Notes: generated from the sequence alone by a model not told the origin. 64,000 bases of DNA from Staphylococcus aureus (GCF_001027105.1 NZ_CP011526.1:1054001-1118000); one strand, 5' to 3'; positions 43,605 through 54,438 are shown, numbered from the stretch's first letter. Program-made: numbers and translations.

Positions 43605-44642
43605 ATGAAAAAGTTAATTATAAGAGTCGTCGGTGTATTATTTTTAGTTGGATTTTTAATATATCTTTTTTATTCACCGAGATTAAAATTTGATGTATTA
43701 GAGAACCCGAATAAAGGTAATAAAGTAAATAGATCTGAACAGGTGAATAAATCAAATAACCATGCTGAAAATCCAAAGCCTAAAGAAGGTGTTGGTACAT
43801 GGGTAGGTAAAGATATTAAAGTGCTTACTTCTAAATTTGGACAAGCAGATCGTGTCTACCCTTTTAGAGATGGTTACAAAAATTATGTGTTTAAAGACAA
43901 AAACAGTTATTACATTGTTTCAACTAAACGTGAAGAAATCGTTTCAGTGTATGCTACAGGTGAGAAAGTCAATGTTAGTCCGTTAAAAATAGGACAACAT
44001 TCTGCAGAAATTTTTAATCATACAAGTATTAATCCAGAACCGTCCTTTAAAGTTGATGGTAAAAAATATGAATTTGAACTTTCAGATGAAGATTTAAAAA
44101 CACAAACACTGATTAAATATGGCGACATATATGCACAAGTGTATTCTGATCAACAATCGAAAAAGGTGCTAAGTGTACGATTTTTAACAAAAGAAATGTT
44201 AGCAGATATTGAACCTTATCAATTAAATTCTAATTCTACGTCAGAAGAGCATAATAAGCGTCCAGTTGAGCAAAATCCAAATCAATTAATTTCTCTTTAT
44301 GAAGTAACGAATGAAATGAGAAAATTAAAAGGATTAAAACCATTGAAAATCAATAGCGATTTAGCACATATTGCATCTAATAACTTATATGAAGCGACCT
44401 CTAATGGTTCTGATAGTGTTGAATTTACAGAGGACGCATTAAGAGGGCAATTAGATAAAAATCACGTTACTTATAAAACAACTGCTCAAAATGTTGGTTA
44501 TGCGTTTAATGATGTACCAACATTAATCCATAGTTGGATGAATTCAGATATACATCGATCTCGTCTATTAAATTCAAAATACGATGAGATGGGTGGAGAT
44601 GTAATGAGAGATTATTATTCACTAATTTTCTTAGAAAAATAA
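43605..44642 (+). CDS. CAP-domain surface protein with CAP-associated domain (YlbC-like)
   Basis: A 345-residue protein. An N-terminal hydrophobic anchor or signal (about 5-24) is followed by a polar linker, a CAP-associated domain (about 60-190, starting VGTWVGKDIKVLTSKFG), and a C-terminal CAP/SCP domain (about 220-345) with SLYEVTNEMRKLKGLKPLK, AQNVGYAF and HSWMNSDIHRSRLL. CAP domains occur in secreted proteins of varied activity; no enzymatic role is shown. The ATG at 43605 has AGGTGG six bases before it. The position matches Bacillus ylbC. Confidence 0.82.
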   Translation: MKKLIIRVVGVLFLVGFLIYLFYSPRLKFDVLENPNKGNKVNRSEQVNKSNNHAENPKPKEGVGTWVGKDIKVLTSKFGQADRVYPFRDGYKNYVFKDKNSYYIVSTKREEIVSVYATGEKVNVSPLKIGQHSAEIFNHTSINPEPSFKVDGKKYEFELSDEDLKTQTLIKYGDIYAQVYSDQQSKKVLSVRFLTKEMLADIEPYQLNSNSTSEEHNKRPVEQNPNQLISLYEVTNEMRKLKGLKPLKINSDLAHIASNNLYEATSNGSDSVEFTEDALRGQLDKNHVTYKTTAQNVGYAFNDVPTLIHSWMNSDIHRSRLLNSKYDEMGGDVMRDYYSLIFLEK

Positions 44643-44657
44643 CAATGAGGGGTATTT

Positions 44658-45092
44658 ATGATTAATGAAGCTTCACTAGCGATATTAGATGATATTGATG
44701 AACTAGCTGATATGATAGTTGCATCAGATATTTATGCATCATTTGAGCAAGCTAAACAGGCGCTCGAAAACAATGACGAAGCACATTTACTTTATCAATC
44801 ATTTTTAAAATCAAAAGAGAAATATGATGAAGTAATGCGATTCGGGAAATATCATCCTGATTATAAGAAAGTTATGTTAGAGACAAGACAACGCAAAAGA
44901 GCATATGAGATGCTTGACGTTGTGATGCATTACAAAGCTAGGGAAATGGCACTTCAACATTTAATAGATGAAGTTGTTACGAAAATTGCGTACGCTGTTT
45001 CAGAACATGTCAAAATAGAAACAGGTAATCCATTCTTTCAAACATCACATAGTGGTTGTGCGACGGGCGGATCCTGTAATTGTTCATTATAA
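44658..45092 (+). CDS. ylbF: YlbF family protein (RNase Y-specificity complex member)
   Basis: A 144-residue, mostly helical protein of the YlbF/YmcA family, whose Bacillus members with YaaT form a complex that redirects RNase Y and carries Fe-S clusters. The core spans about 5-120. The tail HSGCATGGSCNCSL supplies three cysteines, candidates for cluster ligation. The ribosome site GAGGGG precedes the ATG 15 bases after the CAP gene. Confidence 0.88.
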   Translation: MINEASLAILDDIDELADMIVASDIYASFEQAKQALENNDEAHLLYQSFLKSKEKYDEVMRFGKYHPDYKKVMLETRQRKRAYEMLDVVMHYKAREMALQHLIDEVVTKIAYAVSEHVKIETGNPFFQTSHSGCATGGSCNCSL

Positions 45093-45156
45093 AAAACATC
45101 GAGTCAGAAAAAGGTGGTTATTGAAACCACTAACTAGCATCTGACTCGATGTTTTT
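45091..45156. terminator. Bidirectional terminator ylbF/glpQ
   Basis: AAAAACATCGAGTCAGA pairs with TCTGACTCGATGTTTTT around an inner GGTGGTT/AACCAC hairpin. It overlaps the stop codon of glpQ. Confidence 0.93.
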
Positions 45157-46081
45157 ATTTATTCGGGATTGTTTGTTTGAATTGTTGTGCTAAATCTGGT
45201 CGATCTGTCACAATCGTGTGTGCACCTTTTTGGTATAAATCATTCATCAGATTTATACTATTTACGCCATAATAGCCTGGAATGATATTCATATCATTTA
45301 ACCATTTGATAAAACGAGATGAAGTCAAATCAATGCCTTTAAAATGAGTAGGCATTTGGAACGTTTGTGCTAATGGTTGGTAGTACCTACCACCTAATAA
45401 ATGATATTTTAAAAATGCTTCTGTAACTTCCTGTTGGCTAGCACCAATTGCGACGGATCCTTGTGCAATTTTATTAAAACGAACGATTTGTTCTTTATAA
45501 AAACTTGTCACAAGAACGCGGTCAAATGCTTGATTTTCTGCAATTGTATCAAACATAATTTGTGGTGCGATTGAGCCTTCATAGGATTCAGGAGCATCTT
45601 TTAAGTCTACGTTTATATACATATCAGGATATTGCTTCAGCAACTCATCGAAGGTTAGTATAGCTGTGTGTGCATGACCACGATATGGTGTTAGTCCATT
45701 GATATCTTTGAAGTGATAAGCTGCGTCTAATTTCTTTAATTCTGCTAATGTATGGGCACTAACTTTTCCAGAGCCGTTCGTCGTTCTATCAACAGTTGCG
45801 TCATGAAAAACGATAAGCTGTTGATCTTTTGTGAGTCTCACATCTGTTTCAAAGCCATCAACGCCTAATTGTTTAGCATAGTCAAATGCAAGTTGCGTTT
45901 GCTCTGGTCTTAAAGCCATACCACCGCGATGCGCAAATATATATGGTGCATTGCCTTTGAAAAAAGCAGGGATGGTTTGCTTTTTAGTAATCACTTTATT
46001 TTTATTGATCATTAATAGACTACTTAAAAATCCAGCACCGACTAGTACCGCATTTAAAATGTTTCTGTTTACTTTTTTCAT
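45155..46081 (-). CDS. glpQ: Glycerophosphodiester phosphodiesterase
   Basis: 308 residues. A hydrophobic N-terminal segment (about 9-26) acts as anchor or signal. The GDPD barrel follows with the catalytic and metal motifs FAHRGGMALRPEQT near 50, GFETDVRLTKD near 77 and VFHDATVDRTTNG near 92. It hydrolyses glycerophosphodiesters, possibly including products of phospholipid or teichoic acid breakdown, outside the membrane. The ribosome site GGAGGAA precedes the ATG. It is convergent with ylbF. Confidence 0.9.
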   Translation of the reverse strand: MKKVNRNILNAVLVGAGFLSSLLMINKNKVITKKQTIPAFFKGNAPYIFAHRGGMALRPEQTQLAFDYAKQLGVDGFETDVRLTKDQQLIVFHDATVDRTTNGSGKVSAHTLAELKKLDAAYHFKDINGLTPYRGHAHTAILTFDELLKQYPDMYINVDLKDAPESYEGSIAPQIMFDTIAENQAFDRVLVTSFYKEQIVRFNKIAQGSVAIGASQQEVTEAFLKYHLLGGRYYQPLAQTFQMPTHFKGIDLTSSRFIKWLNDMNIIPGYYGVNSINLMNDLYQKGAHTIVTDRPDLAQQFKQTIPNK

Positions 46082-46319
46082 AAAAAATTCCTCCTCGTTT
46101 ACTTTTATAGCTTAACAAATTCATAGTTCTGACTACAGCGAAATGTGTGGTTAATCATATAGTGATGCTCTTGAGAATTGAATTAATATAATGATGTTTA
46201 ATATAATCTAAATACATTTATCGAGCAATTACATAAGACATAATTAAGGTAGCTTAATATTTTAAAATTAATAAAGACATGATATGATTAATGCTGAAAA
46301 TAAATGGAGTGAGGTTTAA

Positions 46320-46574
46320 ATGAATTTAATCCCAAGAACTAGTATTGTAGTTTATTTAAAACATATGAAACATGAACGACAAATCCGAAAATATGGACAT
46401 ATCGTTCATTCAAATAGAGATCGTAAATTTGTAATTATGTATGTGAATGAGCAAGATGTTGATCAAATTGTACATAAACTAATGCAACTTAAATACGTTA
46501 GACACATTGATGGCTCACCATATAAATACTTAAAGAAAACTTACGAAAAAGAGAAACACGAAATATATAATTAA
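46320..46574 (+). CDS. ylbG: YlbG family protein (DUF2129)
   Basis: An 84-residue basic cytoplasmic protein beginning [20 protein letters not shown]. The position downstream of ylbF and before rsmD matches Bacillus ylbG, though glpQ is inserted between ylbF and ylbG. The ribosome site GGAGTGAGG lies before the ATG. The function is unknown. Its stop lies two bases from the end of the convergent next gene. Confidence 0.88.
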
Positions 46575-46576
46575 TA

Positions 46577-46966
46577 TTATTGAAGTTCTGGTATCCATTT
46601 TTGGAGCCTTAACACACTAATTAAATAATTATAATATAACGATAAATCATGAAATGCTTGAGGGGGCTGTACATCGATACCTAAAATTGGTATGTCGAAT
46701 TTTTCAGCACAATCATTTATCATTTGAAACTTTTTATTTGAATCTGGATATGGATATTTAATAGCGTTTATCATGATATAAAATGCTTGGAAATGATTGC
46801 CAGTTGTAGGGTTCATAATGATTGCTACAGATGACTTTTTATTTTCAGCTTGTGGTGAATGAAAATAGATAATTTTATCAATACGTTGATGGTTATATTC
46901 AATCATCGTCATGAATTCGAACAAATCTGTTAGACCTTCACCAAGTGTAATAAATGTTTGTTTCAT
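46577..46966 (-). CDS. Conserved hypothetical protein (129 aa)
   Basis: A 129-residue soluble protein beginning MKQTFITLGEGLTDLFEFMT, with segments IIYFHSPQAENKKSSVAIIM and DIPILGIDVQPPQAFHDLSL. There is no signal peptide or membrane segment. It is convergent with ylbG (two bases apart) and divergent from rsmD, with a GGAGAATGAT-type ribosome site. I do not recognise a function; the alternating hydrophobic strands suggest a compact alpha/beta fold. Confidence 0.7.
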   Translation of the reverse strand: MKQTFITLGEGLTDLFEFMTMIEYNHQRIDKIIYFHSPQAENKKSSVAIIMNPTTGNHFQAFYIMINAIKYPYPDSNKKFQMINDCAEKFDIPILGIDVQPPQAFHDLSLYYNYLISVLRLQKWIPELQ

Positions 46967-47035
46967 TGGTTTATCATTCTCCTTTTTCTCAATAAATTAT
47001 ATTAAATAACTAAATGAATTGGAAGTGTGAACAAC

Positions 47036-48062
<1,027 letters not shown>

Positions 48063-48065
48063 TAA

Positions 48066-48116
48066 AAATAACAGTATTTTAGGTTTATCATGGTTTACAA
48101 TCCTAAAATACTGTTT
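48066..48116. terminator. Bidirectional terminator coaD/tmcAL
   Basis: AACAGTATTTTAGG pairs with CCTAAAATACTGTT, with T residues on both strands, between convergent genes. Confidence 0.9.
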
Positions 48117-48123
48117 TCATTTG

Positions 48124-49263
48124 TTAACGATATTGCTGTATGACAGGCGTGTTGAAATCTGTTTGTTGTTGCCCGCTTATTGCATTGTATATGTGTGTTG
48201 CTTTGATTTCATTTGTGAAGTAATGTGCATTGCTTTTGTTAATATTGGTTATATATTGTCTTTCTGGGAACGCTGTTTTTAAATGCTTTAAATATTGTCT
48301 GCCACGGTCGTTCATCGCTAATACTTTAACTGCGTGAATGTTACTCGTAACATCTGTAGGTTTAATGTTTAATAATACATTCATTAACAGTCTTTGGATA
48401 TGCGTATATGTATAACGCTTTGTTTTTAGTAATTTTACAAAATGATGAAAATCAGTTGCTTCATAAATGTTAGATTTCAAACGATTTTCAAAACCTTCAG
48501 TAACAGTATAAATATTTTTTAATGAATCTGTAGTCATAGCTATGATTTGATATTTCAAATATGGAAATATTTGATTTAATGTTATATGAGGTGTTACGTA
48601 CAAGTGTTGAATATCTTTAGGTACCACATGATGCCAATGATCATCTTGACTAATGATTGATGTTCTAATAGATGTACCACTTGCAAACTGATGGTGTTGA
48701 ATTAATGAATCATGATGTTGAGCATTTTCTCGTTTGATAGAAATTGCATTGATGTTTTTAGCATTTTTAGCAATTGCTTTCAGGTAACTAATACCAAGTA
48801 TGTTGTTAGGACTTGCTAGTGCTTCATGATGCTCTAATAATTCGCTAATGATACGAGGGTAGCTTTTACCTTCTTTTACTTTTTGTGAAAAGGATTCAGA
48901 TTGTTCAATTTCATTAATGCTGTGTGCTAATTGCTTTAATGTTTTGATATCATTATTTTCACTACCAAATGCAATTGTATCGACACTCATATAATCTGCG
49001 ACTTTAACTGCTAGTTCGGCAAAATGATCGCCAGATGATAAACTGGCAGTTGCTGGTAGTTCGATAACTAAATCAGCTGTTGATAATGCCATTTTTGCAC
49101 GAGTAAACTTATTATAGATTGCTGGTTCGCCACGCATGACAAAGTTACCACTCATTATTGCAATAGTAACGTCAGCATTTGTAAGTTTTTTAGATTGATT
49201 AATATGATATTGATGCCCATTATGAAAGGGATTATATTCTGTGATTAAGCCAACGCTTTTCAT
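48124..49263 (-). CDS. tmcAL: tRNA(Met) cytidine acetate ligase TmcAL
   Basis: A 379-residue enzyme (formerly YlbM) that uses ATP and acetate to make N4-acetylcytidine at the wobble base of elongator tRNA-Met. The nucleotidyltransferase signature [16 protein letters not shown] is at the N-terminus and [19 protein letters not shown] near 50. The ATG at 49263 lies after GAAAGGACGAA; the in-frame extension to 49311 lacks a ribosome site. It is divergent from ylbN. Confidence 0.93.
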
Positions 49264-49389
49264 TTGCAATTCGTCCTTTCGGTATTCATTATTAATATTG
49301 TAACAGAACATGATATGTTAAGAAAAAATCTTGACAACTTGTTCTTAGAAAGTTAAAATAAATTTTGTGCTTGTTAGAGGTGAAGCCAT

Positions 49390-49947
49390 ATGAAATGGTC
49401 AATTACGCAATTAAGGAAATATCAAGGTAAGCCATTTGAATTTGATCAAACGGTGAGTTTTGACAATTTAAAAGAATCATTAGATTTAATTGATTTATCT
49501 CCAATTACAATCCAAGGTCAGTTAACCATTAAGTCAACAGAAGTCGTTGCGGATATTCACATTACTGGAACGTATACAATGCCTTGTGCACGTACTCTTG
49601 TACCAGTAAAAGTCCCACTAGATGTAACTACTACAGAAGTATTTGATTTAGAAGGGTACAATCAGTATAACGATGATCAAGATGATGTAGATGAACACTA
49701 TCACATTATTAAAGATGGTATGGTTAATCTTCAGGATATTGTCGAGGATATAGTTATTATTGAGAAACCAATGAGAGCTTATTCAGAGCAAAGTGACCAA
49801 ATGTTGACAGTAGGTAATGGTTGGGAAGTAATCGATGAGGATCAATTAGATGAGCTTGCTAAACAGCAAGAACAAGATGATTCAGAATCACGACAAGTTG
49901 ATCCAAGGCTTCAAAAATTACAACAATTATATGATAAAGAGCAATAA
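49390..49947 (+). CDS. ylbN: DUF177/YceD family protein (YlbN)
   Basis: A 185-residue acidic protein. The family core includes TIKSTEVVADIHITGTYTMP with the conserved Cys-Ala-Arg just after it, and a C-terminal acidic tail. Homologues are linked to 23S rRNA accumulation and sit beside rpmF in most bacteria, as here. The ribosome site GAGGTGAAG precedes the ATG. Confidence 0.92.
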   Translation: MKWSITQLRKYQGKPFEFDQTVSFDNLKESLDLIDLSPITIQGQLTIKSTEVVADIHITGTYTMPCARTLVPVKVPLDVTTTEVFDLEGYNQYNDDQDDVDEHYHIIKDGMVNLQDIVEDIVIIEKPMRAYSEQSDQMLTVGNGWEVIDEDQLDELAKQQEQDDSESRQVDPRLQKLQQLYDKEQ

Positions 49948-50026
49948 GTAGTTTAATTAATGATATAATGTTGTTAATTAAACTAACATTTAGTATTTTT
50001 CGTTTATAATCTAAGGAGGATATATC

Positions 50027-50200
50027 ATGGCAGTACCAAAAAGAAGAACTTCTAAAACTAGAAAAAACAAACGTCGTACGCATTTCAAAATTTCAGTACC
50101 AGGTATGACTGAATGCCCAAACTGTGGCGAATACAAATTATCACACCGTGTATGTAAAAACTGTGGTTCTTACAATGGCGAAGAAGTAGCAGCTAAATAA
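50027..50200 (+). CDS. rpmF: 50S ribosomal protein L32
   Basis: 57 residues: [20 protein letters not shown], then a zinc-binding part with CPNCG near 31 and CKNCG near 44, ending EEVAAK. All four cysteines of the zinc-type L32 are present, so this is the C+ form. The ribosome site AAGGAGGAT is near-perfect and lies six bases before the ATG. It lies 79 bases after ylbN. Confidence 0.97.
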
Positions 50201-50217
50201 TTTTAGTTACTCAATAT

Positions 50218-50259
50218 AAAAAGTCCCGCTTAAAATGATTGTTTTAAGTGGGACTTTTT
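50218..50259 (+). terminator. rpmF terminator
   Basis: AAAGTCCC and CTTAAAA pair with TTTTAAG and GGGACTTT, followed by T residues. Confidence 0.93.
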
Positions 50260-50267
50260 ATATTGCG

Positions 50268-50314
50268 AAAAATAATTGGCGAACGAGGTAACTGGATACC
50301 TCATCCGCCAATTA
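50268..50314 (-). terminator. isdB terminator
   Basis: On the minus strand AATTGGCG and GAGGTA pair with TACCTC and CGCCAATT, then ATTTTT, 40 bases after the isdB stop. Confidence 0.88.
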
Positions 50315-50353
50315 AAATTTGTTAATTTAATAATTAAATATAAAGACGATTTA

Positions 50354-52291
50354 TTAGTTTTTACGTTTTCTAGGTAATACGAATGCAACGATGCTACTTA
50401 AAGCTAATAATGCCATTAATGGTAATGTCATATCTTTATTTGATTCTTCACCAGTTTGTGGTAATGATTTTGCTTTATTTTCTTGTGTATTTTTATTGTT
50501 TTGGCTTTGAGTGTGTCCATCATTTGTGTTTTTAATGTTTGCTTTTTGTAATGGAGCACTATCTTTTGCTTCGCTAGAACCTGCTGAAGTTTGAACAACA
50601 TCTTTTGTTGTTTTTGATGAAGCAGTTGTTGGTTTTGCAACATTTTGAGTCGTAGATACTACCTTAGTTGGAGTTGTACTACTTGATTCTACTTCACCTT
50701 TAGTTGGTTTTGTAGCAGGCGTTTTGTCTTTACCTGACTCACTAGATGCGTCATTTTCTTTTTCAACACTTGGTAATTGTTTATTGTCATCTTTTTGGCT
50801 GTCTTGTTTTTGTGATTCTTTTTCAACAGGTGATGGTGTTGGTTTGCTAGGCGTAGCTGGAGTAGCTTCCTTCTTAGCTGAGTTATCTTGTTGTTCTTTT
50901 TTGTTAGATTTATCGGTATTGGCTTTTGTAAATGCTTCTTTATCAACGATTCTGACATGGTATTGTCCATCATAATCAATCGTTTTTACGTGAACTTTAA
51001 CGATAGCATCATATAGAGTTTTACCTTCAACATATGGGAAAATAATTGTTCTAGTATTATTTTTAGCATCTTTGCTTATAGTTCTAACACGTTGACCTTC
51101 AACCATGAAATCTTTCCAGTAATCGTCATTAGTAGTTTCCATGACCATATATTTTTTGCCGTTAAGCATACCTGTTTTAATAGGGTGTTTAACAAAAGTA
51201 TCCATCATAGATTCGTTATTCTCAACACTTTCATAAACAACATATTTTGTATCTTGTAAATCAGTCATTTTTTCATTTGTTGGTTGTACATTTTGGAATT
51301 CAGTAATAGCTGATTTCACTTGCTCATCTAAAGCTTTCTTTGTATCCTCTAATTTCTTCTTGTACTCAGCCTTTAATTTTTCAGGAAGTTTATCTTGAAT
51401 TTTATTTAATTCATAAACTTGTCTTTCTAGTGTTTTCGCTTTTTTATATGGCGCTAATAATTTTTCAGCTTTATAATCTTCTTCAGTTTTGAATTTATCT
51501 GCACTGTTATAAATTGGTTGTGCGAATTCCATTAATGTGTAATCGTATTTTTCTTCTTTGTTATTGAAGTGTGTTGAACTAACAATTTTAACAGCTTTTG
51601 TTCCGTTTGATACAGAGAAGCGAATGTAAGCATAATCTTTAACAGTATCGTATGATACTAATTTAATTGGCAACTTTTTGTCACCTTCATAAACTTCAAA
51701 TTTTCTCCAAAATTGACCTGATTGTAATCCTAATTCAATTTCTGGTTTTGAATCAGTGAAAATAACTCTAGCAGGTTTAACAGAACTTGCATAATGATAA
51801 AACTGTTGAGTTCCATCTTTCTTTTTCATTTCAAAATCAATTGGACGAGAGTTTGGTGCGCTATGATCTTTGTCTTTTATTGCAGGGTTTTTAATCGCTT
51901 CTCTAAGTTCCTGATTCAAAATAGGATATGTATTGTTAGTGGCTTTTGCTGCTGGTTTAACTTCTTTTGTTTCCTTAGGGGCTTTAACTTCTTTAACTTC
52001 TTTAGCTTCTTTTGTTTCAGAAGTAGGGGCCTCAACTTCTTTATTAGATACTGAGACAGCATTAGCTACTGGTTTAGTTTCTGGAGCTTTTTCAGATGTT
52101 GTTGTTGGACTTGCAACTGCTTCAGTTTTTGGTTGTGCTTCTGTATTTGTACCACCTGTTTCTTCAGCTGCTGCTTGTGCTTCGCCATTTGACATTAATA
52201 ATAAAAGTGTACTAATTGCTACAGATGCAACGCCTAGTGATGACTTTCTAATTGAATAAAATGATTTAAATTCTTTTTGCTGTTTGTTCAT
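50354..52291 (-). CDS. isdB: Heme/hemoglobin receptor IsdB, sortase A-anchored
   Basis: A 645-residue cell-wall surface protein that captures hemoglobin and extracts heme. The YSIRK-type signal peptide [15 protein letters not shown] is near residue 11. A low-complexity Glu/Lys/Thr region (about 40-135) follows, then NEAT1 (about 144-270), a helical linker, and NEAT2 (about 341-458, heme-binding, with the YxxxY pattern in HVRIVDKEA region). After a Ser/Thr/Pro-rich wall-spanning part comes the sorting signal SLPQTGEE, a hydrophobic helix and RKRKN. A Fur box overlaps its promoter. The ribosome site AGGAG lies 13-14 bases before the ATG, longer than usual. Confidence 0.97.
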   Translation of the reverse strand: MNKQQKEFKSFYSIRKSSLGVASVAISTLLLLMSNGEAQAAAEETGGTNTEAQPKTEAVASPTTTSEKAPETKPVANAVSVSNKEVEAPTSETKEAKEVKEVKAPKETKEVKPAAKATNNTYPILNQELREAIKNPAIKDKDHSAPNSRPIDFEMKKKDGTQQFYHYASSVKPARVIFTDSKPEIELGLQSGQFWRKFEVYEGDKKLPIKLVSYDTVKDYAYIRFSVSNGTKAVKIVSSTHFNNKEEKYDYTLMEFAQPIYNSADKFKTEEDYKAEKLLAPYKKAKTLERQVYELNKIQDKLPEKLKAEYKKKLEDTKKALDEQVKSAITEFQNVQPTNEKMTDLQDTKYVVYESVENNESMMDTFVKHPIKTGMLNGKKYMVMETTNDDYWKDFMVEGQRVRTISKDAKNNTRTIIFPYVEGKTLYDAIVKVHVKTIDYDGQYHVRIVDKEAFTKANTDKSNKKEQQDNSAKKEATPATPSKPTPSPVEKESQKQDSQKDDNKQLPSVEKENDASSESGKDKTPATKPTKGEVESSSTTPTKVVSTTQNVAKPTTASSKTTKDVVQTSAGSSEAKDSAPLQKANIKNTNDGHTQSQNNKNTQENKAKSLPQTGEESNKDMTLPLMALLALSSIVAFVLPRKRKN

Positions 52292-52324
52292 GTTGTAGAA
52301 ACAACTCCTAATTGTATATTATCA

Positions 52325-52384
52325 ACTGATAATCATTATCAATTGATTACTTGTATTGTACATTGAAATGTTAGTTAATTGCAA
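52325..52384 (-). promoter_or_regulatory. isdB promoter and Fur box
   Basis: On the minus strand TTGCAA (52384-52379), an 18-base spacer and TACAAT (52360-52355) form a promoter. Just downstream, the perfect palindrome TGATAATCATTATCA (52327-52341) matches the Fur box core. Repression by Fur under iron-replete conditions is established for isdB. Confidence 0.88.
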
Positions 52385-52393
52385 CGTTATTTT

Positions 52394-52443
52394 ATAAAAA
52401 AATAACCTATGTTATAGATTATGAAATATCTATGACATAGGTT
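52394..52443 (-). terminator. isdA terminator
   Basis: On the minus strand AACCTATGT and ATAGAT pair with ATCTAT and ACATAGGTT, followed by ATTTTTTTAT. It separates isdA from the isdB promoter. Confidence 0.88.
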
Positions 52444-52493
52444 AAATAAAATTTAAAATAAAAAATATATTAAGTTATGAGTGTGACGATGAT

Positions 52494-53546
52494 TTATTTA
52501 GATTCTTTTCTTTTGAAAAGTAATAAAGATAATGAACCTAAAAGGGCAAGTGTTGCGAAGGCAACTGTGCTAATAAAGTTATCAACTGAAGTTAAACCAG
52601 TTTTTGGTAATTCTTTAGCTTTAGATGCTTGTTTAGGCGTTTCGTTATGTTTTGTAACTTTGTTAGTTTGTTGTGATTTATTATCACTTACAGCTTGATT
52701 GTTGCTTTCAGATTTCGCTGTTGCAACATCTTTAACAGGTGTTTGAACTTTATTTTGTTCTTGAGCAGTTTGTGCTGTTTTAACTGTATGAGCAGTTTGT
52801 GTTTTAGTTTGATCTTTTGTTGTGTCAGTACTTACAACTTTAGTAGAGTGATTGTCTTCAACTTTGCTTGTTGTAGTTACAGTAGGTTTAACTTTTTCAA
52901 CTTTAGGTTGAACTGGTTTAGTTTGCTCAGTAGGTGTTTTAGGTTGAGCTGGTTTTGGTTGAACCGGTTTAACATTGTTTGGTTTTGCTGCGTCAGCTAA
53001 TGTAGGAATTGCTTTTTCAAATTCCAAATGCGTAGTATATCTATGATTGTAATTAATTTGTGGCACGACAATATGTACTTTAGTAGTTAAGCTCTTATAT
53101 CCAGGTTCAACTGCAACATTGATTGTTCTAGTATCCGCTTTTTTATTATCGTTAACAACAGTTGTTGCTAATTCTTGATTGTTTGCATTGTAAAATTTGT
53201 ATTCTTTCCAGAATGATGCATTGTTTAACACGGTTTGGAAATAATATTTATTATTTTGTTTAATTACTTTACCAGGGTGTTGCATATAGTCATCCATGTG
53301 TGACTTCTCTGAAGAGCCATCTTTTTGCACTTGGAAATTAATTGGTTGTGATGTTGCTTGAGAAACTTGTGTGCTTTGATTATTAGTTGCGTTCGTAGCT
53401 TCTGTTGCCGCATTGACTTGTTGGCTGTCTGCGCCTATGTATACAAGGGAACCTAAAATGATAGATGCTGTACCCATTGTAATCTTTTTCATAGCTGATG
53501 AACGTTGTTCTGATTGATACTTACTGTTTAAATAATGTTTTGTCAT
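52494..53546 (-). CDS. isdA: Heme-binding surface protein IsdA, sortase A-anchored
   Basis: A 350-residue wall protein with a signal peptide (about 1-46, ending in the VNAATEA region) and one NEAT domain (about 62-184) containing the 3-10 helix [10 protein letters not shown] and the heme-iron tyrosine segment [11 protein letters not shown] Thr/Lys/Gln/Pro-rich spacer precedes the sorting signal ELPKTGLT, hydrophobic helix and FKRKESK. It takes heme from IsdB/IsdH and gives it to IsdC; the C-terminal spacer is linked to adhesion and skin-lipid resistance. Confidence 0.97.
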
Positions 53547-53605
53547 GTTGTTTTCCTCCTAAGGATACAAATTATGTGTTGTTATATGAGATGATTAACC
53601 ATTGC

Positions 53606-53626
53606 AATTGATAATGGTTATCAATT
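53606..53626 (-). promoter_or_regulatory. Fur box upstream of isdA
   Basis: A 21-base palindrome: AATTGATAA, TGG, TTATCAATT. It lies 60 bases before the isdA start on the minus strand, matching the Fur consensus half sites GATAA/TTATC. Confidence 0.85.
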
Positions 53627-53680
53627 ATACTAGCACATCTATTTTCGTATAACAATAATAAATTGATTATAAAATAAATA

Positions 53681-53710
53681 TTGACAATGATAATCATTAT
53701 TATTTATGAT
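53681..53710 (+). promoter_or_regulatory. isdCDEF-srtB-isdG promoter with overlapping Fur box
   Basis: TTGACA at 53681-53686, an 18-base spacer and TATGAT at 53705-53710. The spacer contains AATGATAATCATTAT, a Fur box, so repressor and polymerase compete directly. Divergent from the isdA site about 60 bases away. Confidence 0.9.
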
Positions 53711-53754
53711 TTTACTAAAGACTTAAAAGCAATCATAAAAAGGAGGATTATGTT

Positions 53755-54438
53755 TTGAAAAATATTTTAAAAGTTTTTAATACAACGATTTTAGCGTTAA
53801 TTATCATCATCGCGACATTCAGTAATTCTGCAAATGCCGCAGATAGCGGTACTTTGAATTATGAGGTTTACAAATACAATACCAATGACACGTCAATTGC
53901 TAATGACTATTTTAATAAACCGGCAAAGTACATTAAGAAAAATGGTAAATTGTATGTTCAAATAACTGTCAACCACAGTCATTGGATTACTGGAATGAGT
54001 ATCGAAGGACATAAAGAAAATATTATTAGTAAAAACACTGCCAAAGATGAACGCACTTCTGAATTTGAAGTAAGTAAGTTGAACGGTAAAATAGATGGAA
54101 AAATTGACGTTTATATCGATGAAAAAGTAAATGGAAAGCCATTCAAATATGACCATCATTACAACATTACATATAAATTTAATGGACCAACTGATGTAGC
54201 AGGTGCTAATGCACCAGGTAAAGATGATAAAAATTCTGCTTCAGGTAGTGACAAAGGATCTGATGGAACGACTACTGGTCAAAGTGAATCTAATAGTTCG
54301 AATAAAGACAAAGTAGAAAATCCACAAACAAATGCTGGTACACCTGCATATATATATGCAATACCAGTTGCATCCTTAGCATTATTAATCGCAATCACAT
54401 TGTTTGTTAGAAAAAAATCTAAAGGCAATGTGGAATAA
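53755..54438 (+). CDS. isdC: Heme-binding wall protein IsdC, sortase B-anchored
   Basis: 227 residues. The start is TTG behind AAAGGAGGATT. A signal peptide ends near AANA-type cleavage (NSANAADS, about residue 28). One NEAT domain (about 30-150) has the helix HSHWITGM and the heme-ligand region [10 protein letters not shown] Gly/Ser/Asp-rich linker leads to the sortase B signal NPQTN at 189-193, then a hydrophobic helix and RKKSKGNVE. It relays heme through the wall from IsdA to IsdE. It overlaps isdD by one base. Confidence 0.97.
   Translation: MKNILKVFNTTILALIIIIATFSNSANAADSGTLNYEVYKYNTNDTSIANDYFNKPAKYIKKNGKLYVQITVNHSHWITGMSIEGHKENIISKNTAKDERTSEFEVSKLNGKIDGKIDVYIDEKVNGKPFKYDHHYNITYKFNGPTDVAGANAPGKDDKNSASGSDKGSDGTTTGQSESNSSNKDKVENPQTNAGTPAYIYAIPVASLALLIAITLFVRKKSKGNVE

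Noticed and set aside
50428..50979. Minus-strand alternative frames inside the isdB 3' region
   Set aside because: Low-complexity Ser/Thr/Lys-rich coding sequence opens extra frames; no start signals and the IsdB frame is certain.
51933..52259. Plus-strand frame opposite the isdB signal region
   Set aside because: Arises from the biased codon use of the Glu/Lys/Thr-rich stretch; no ribosome site.
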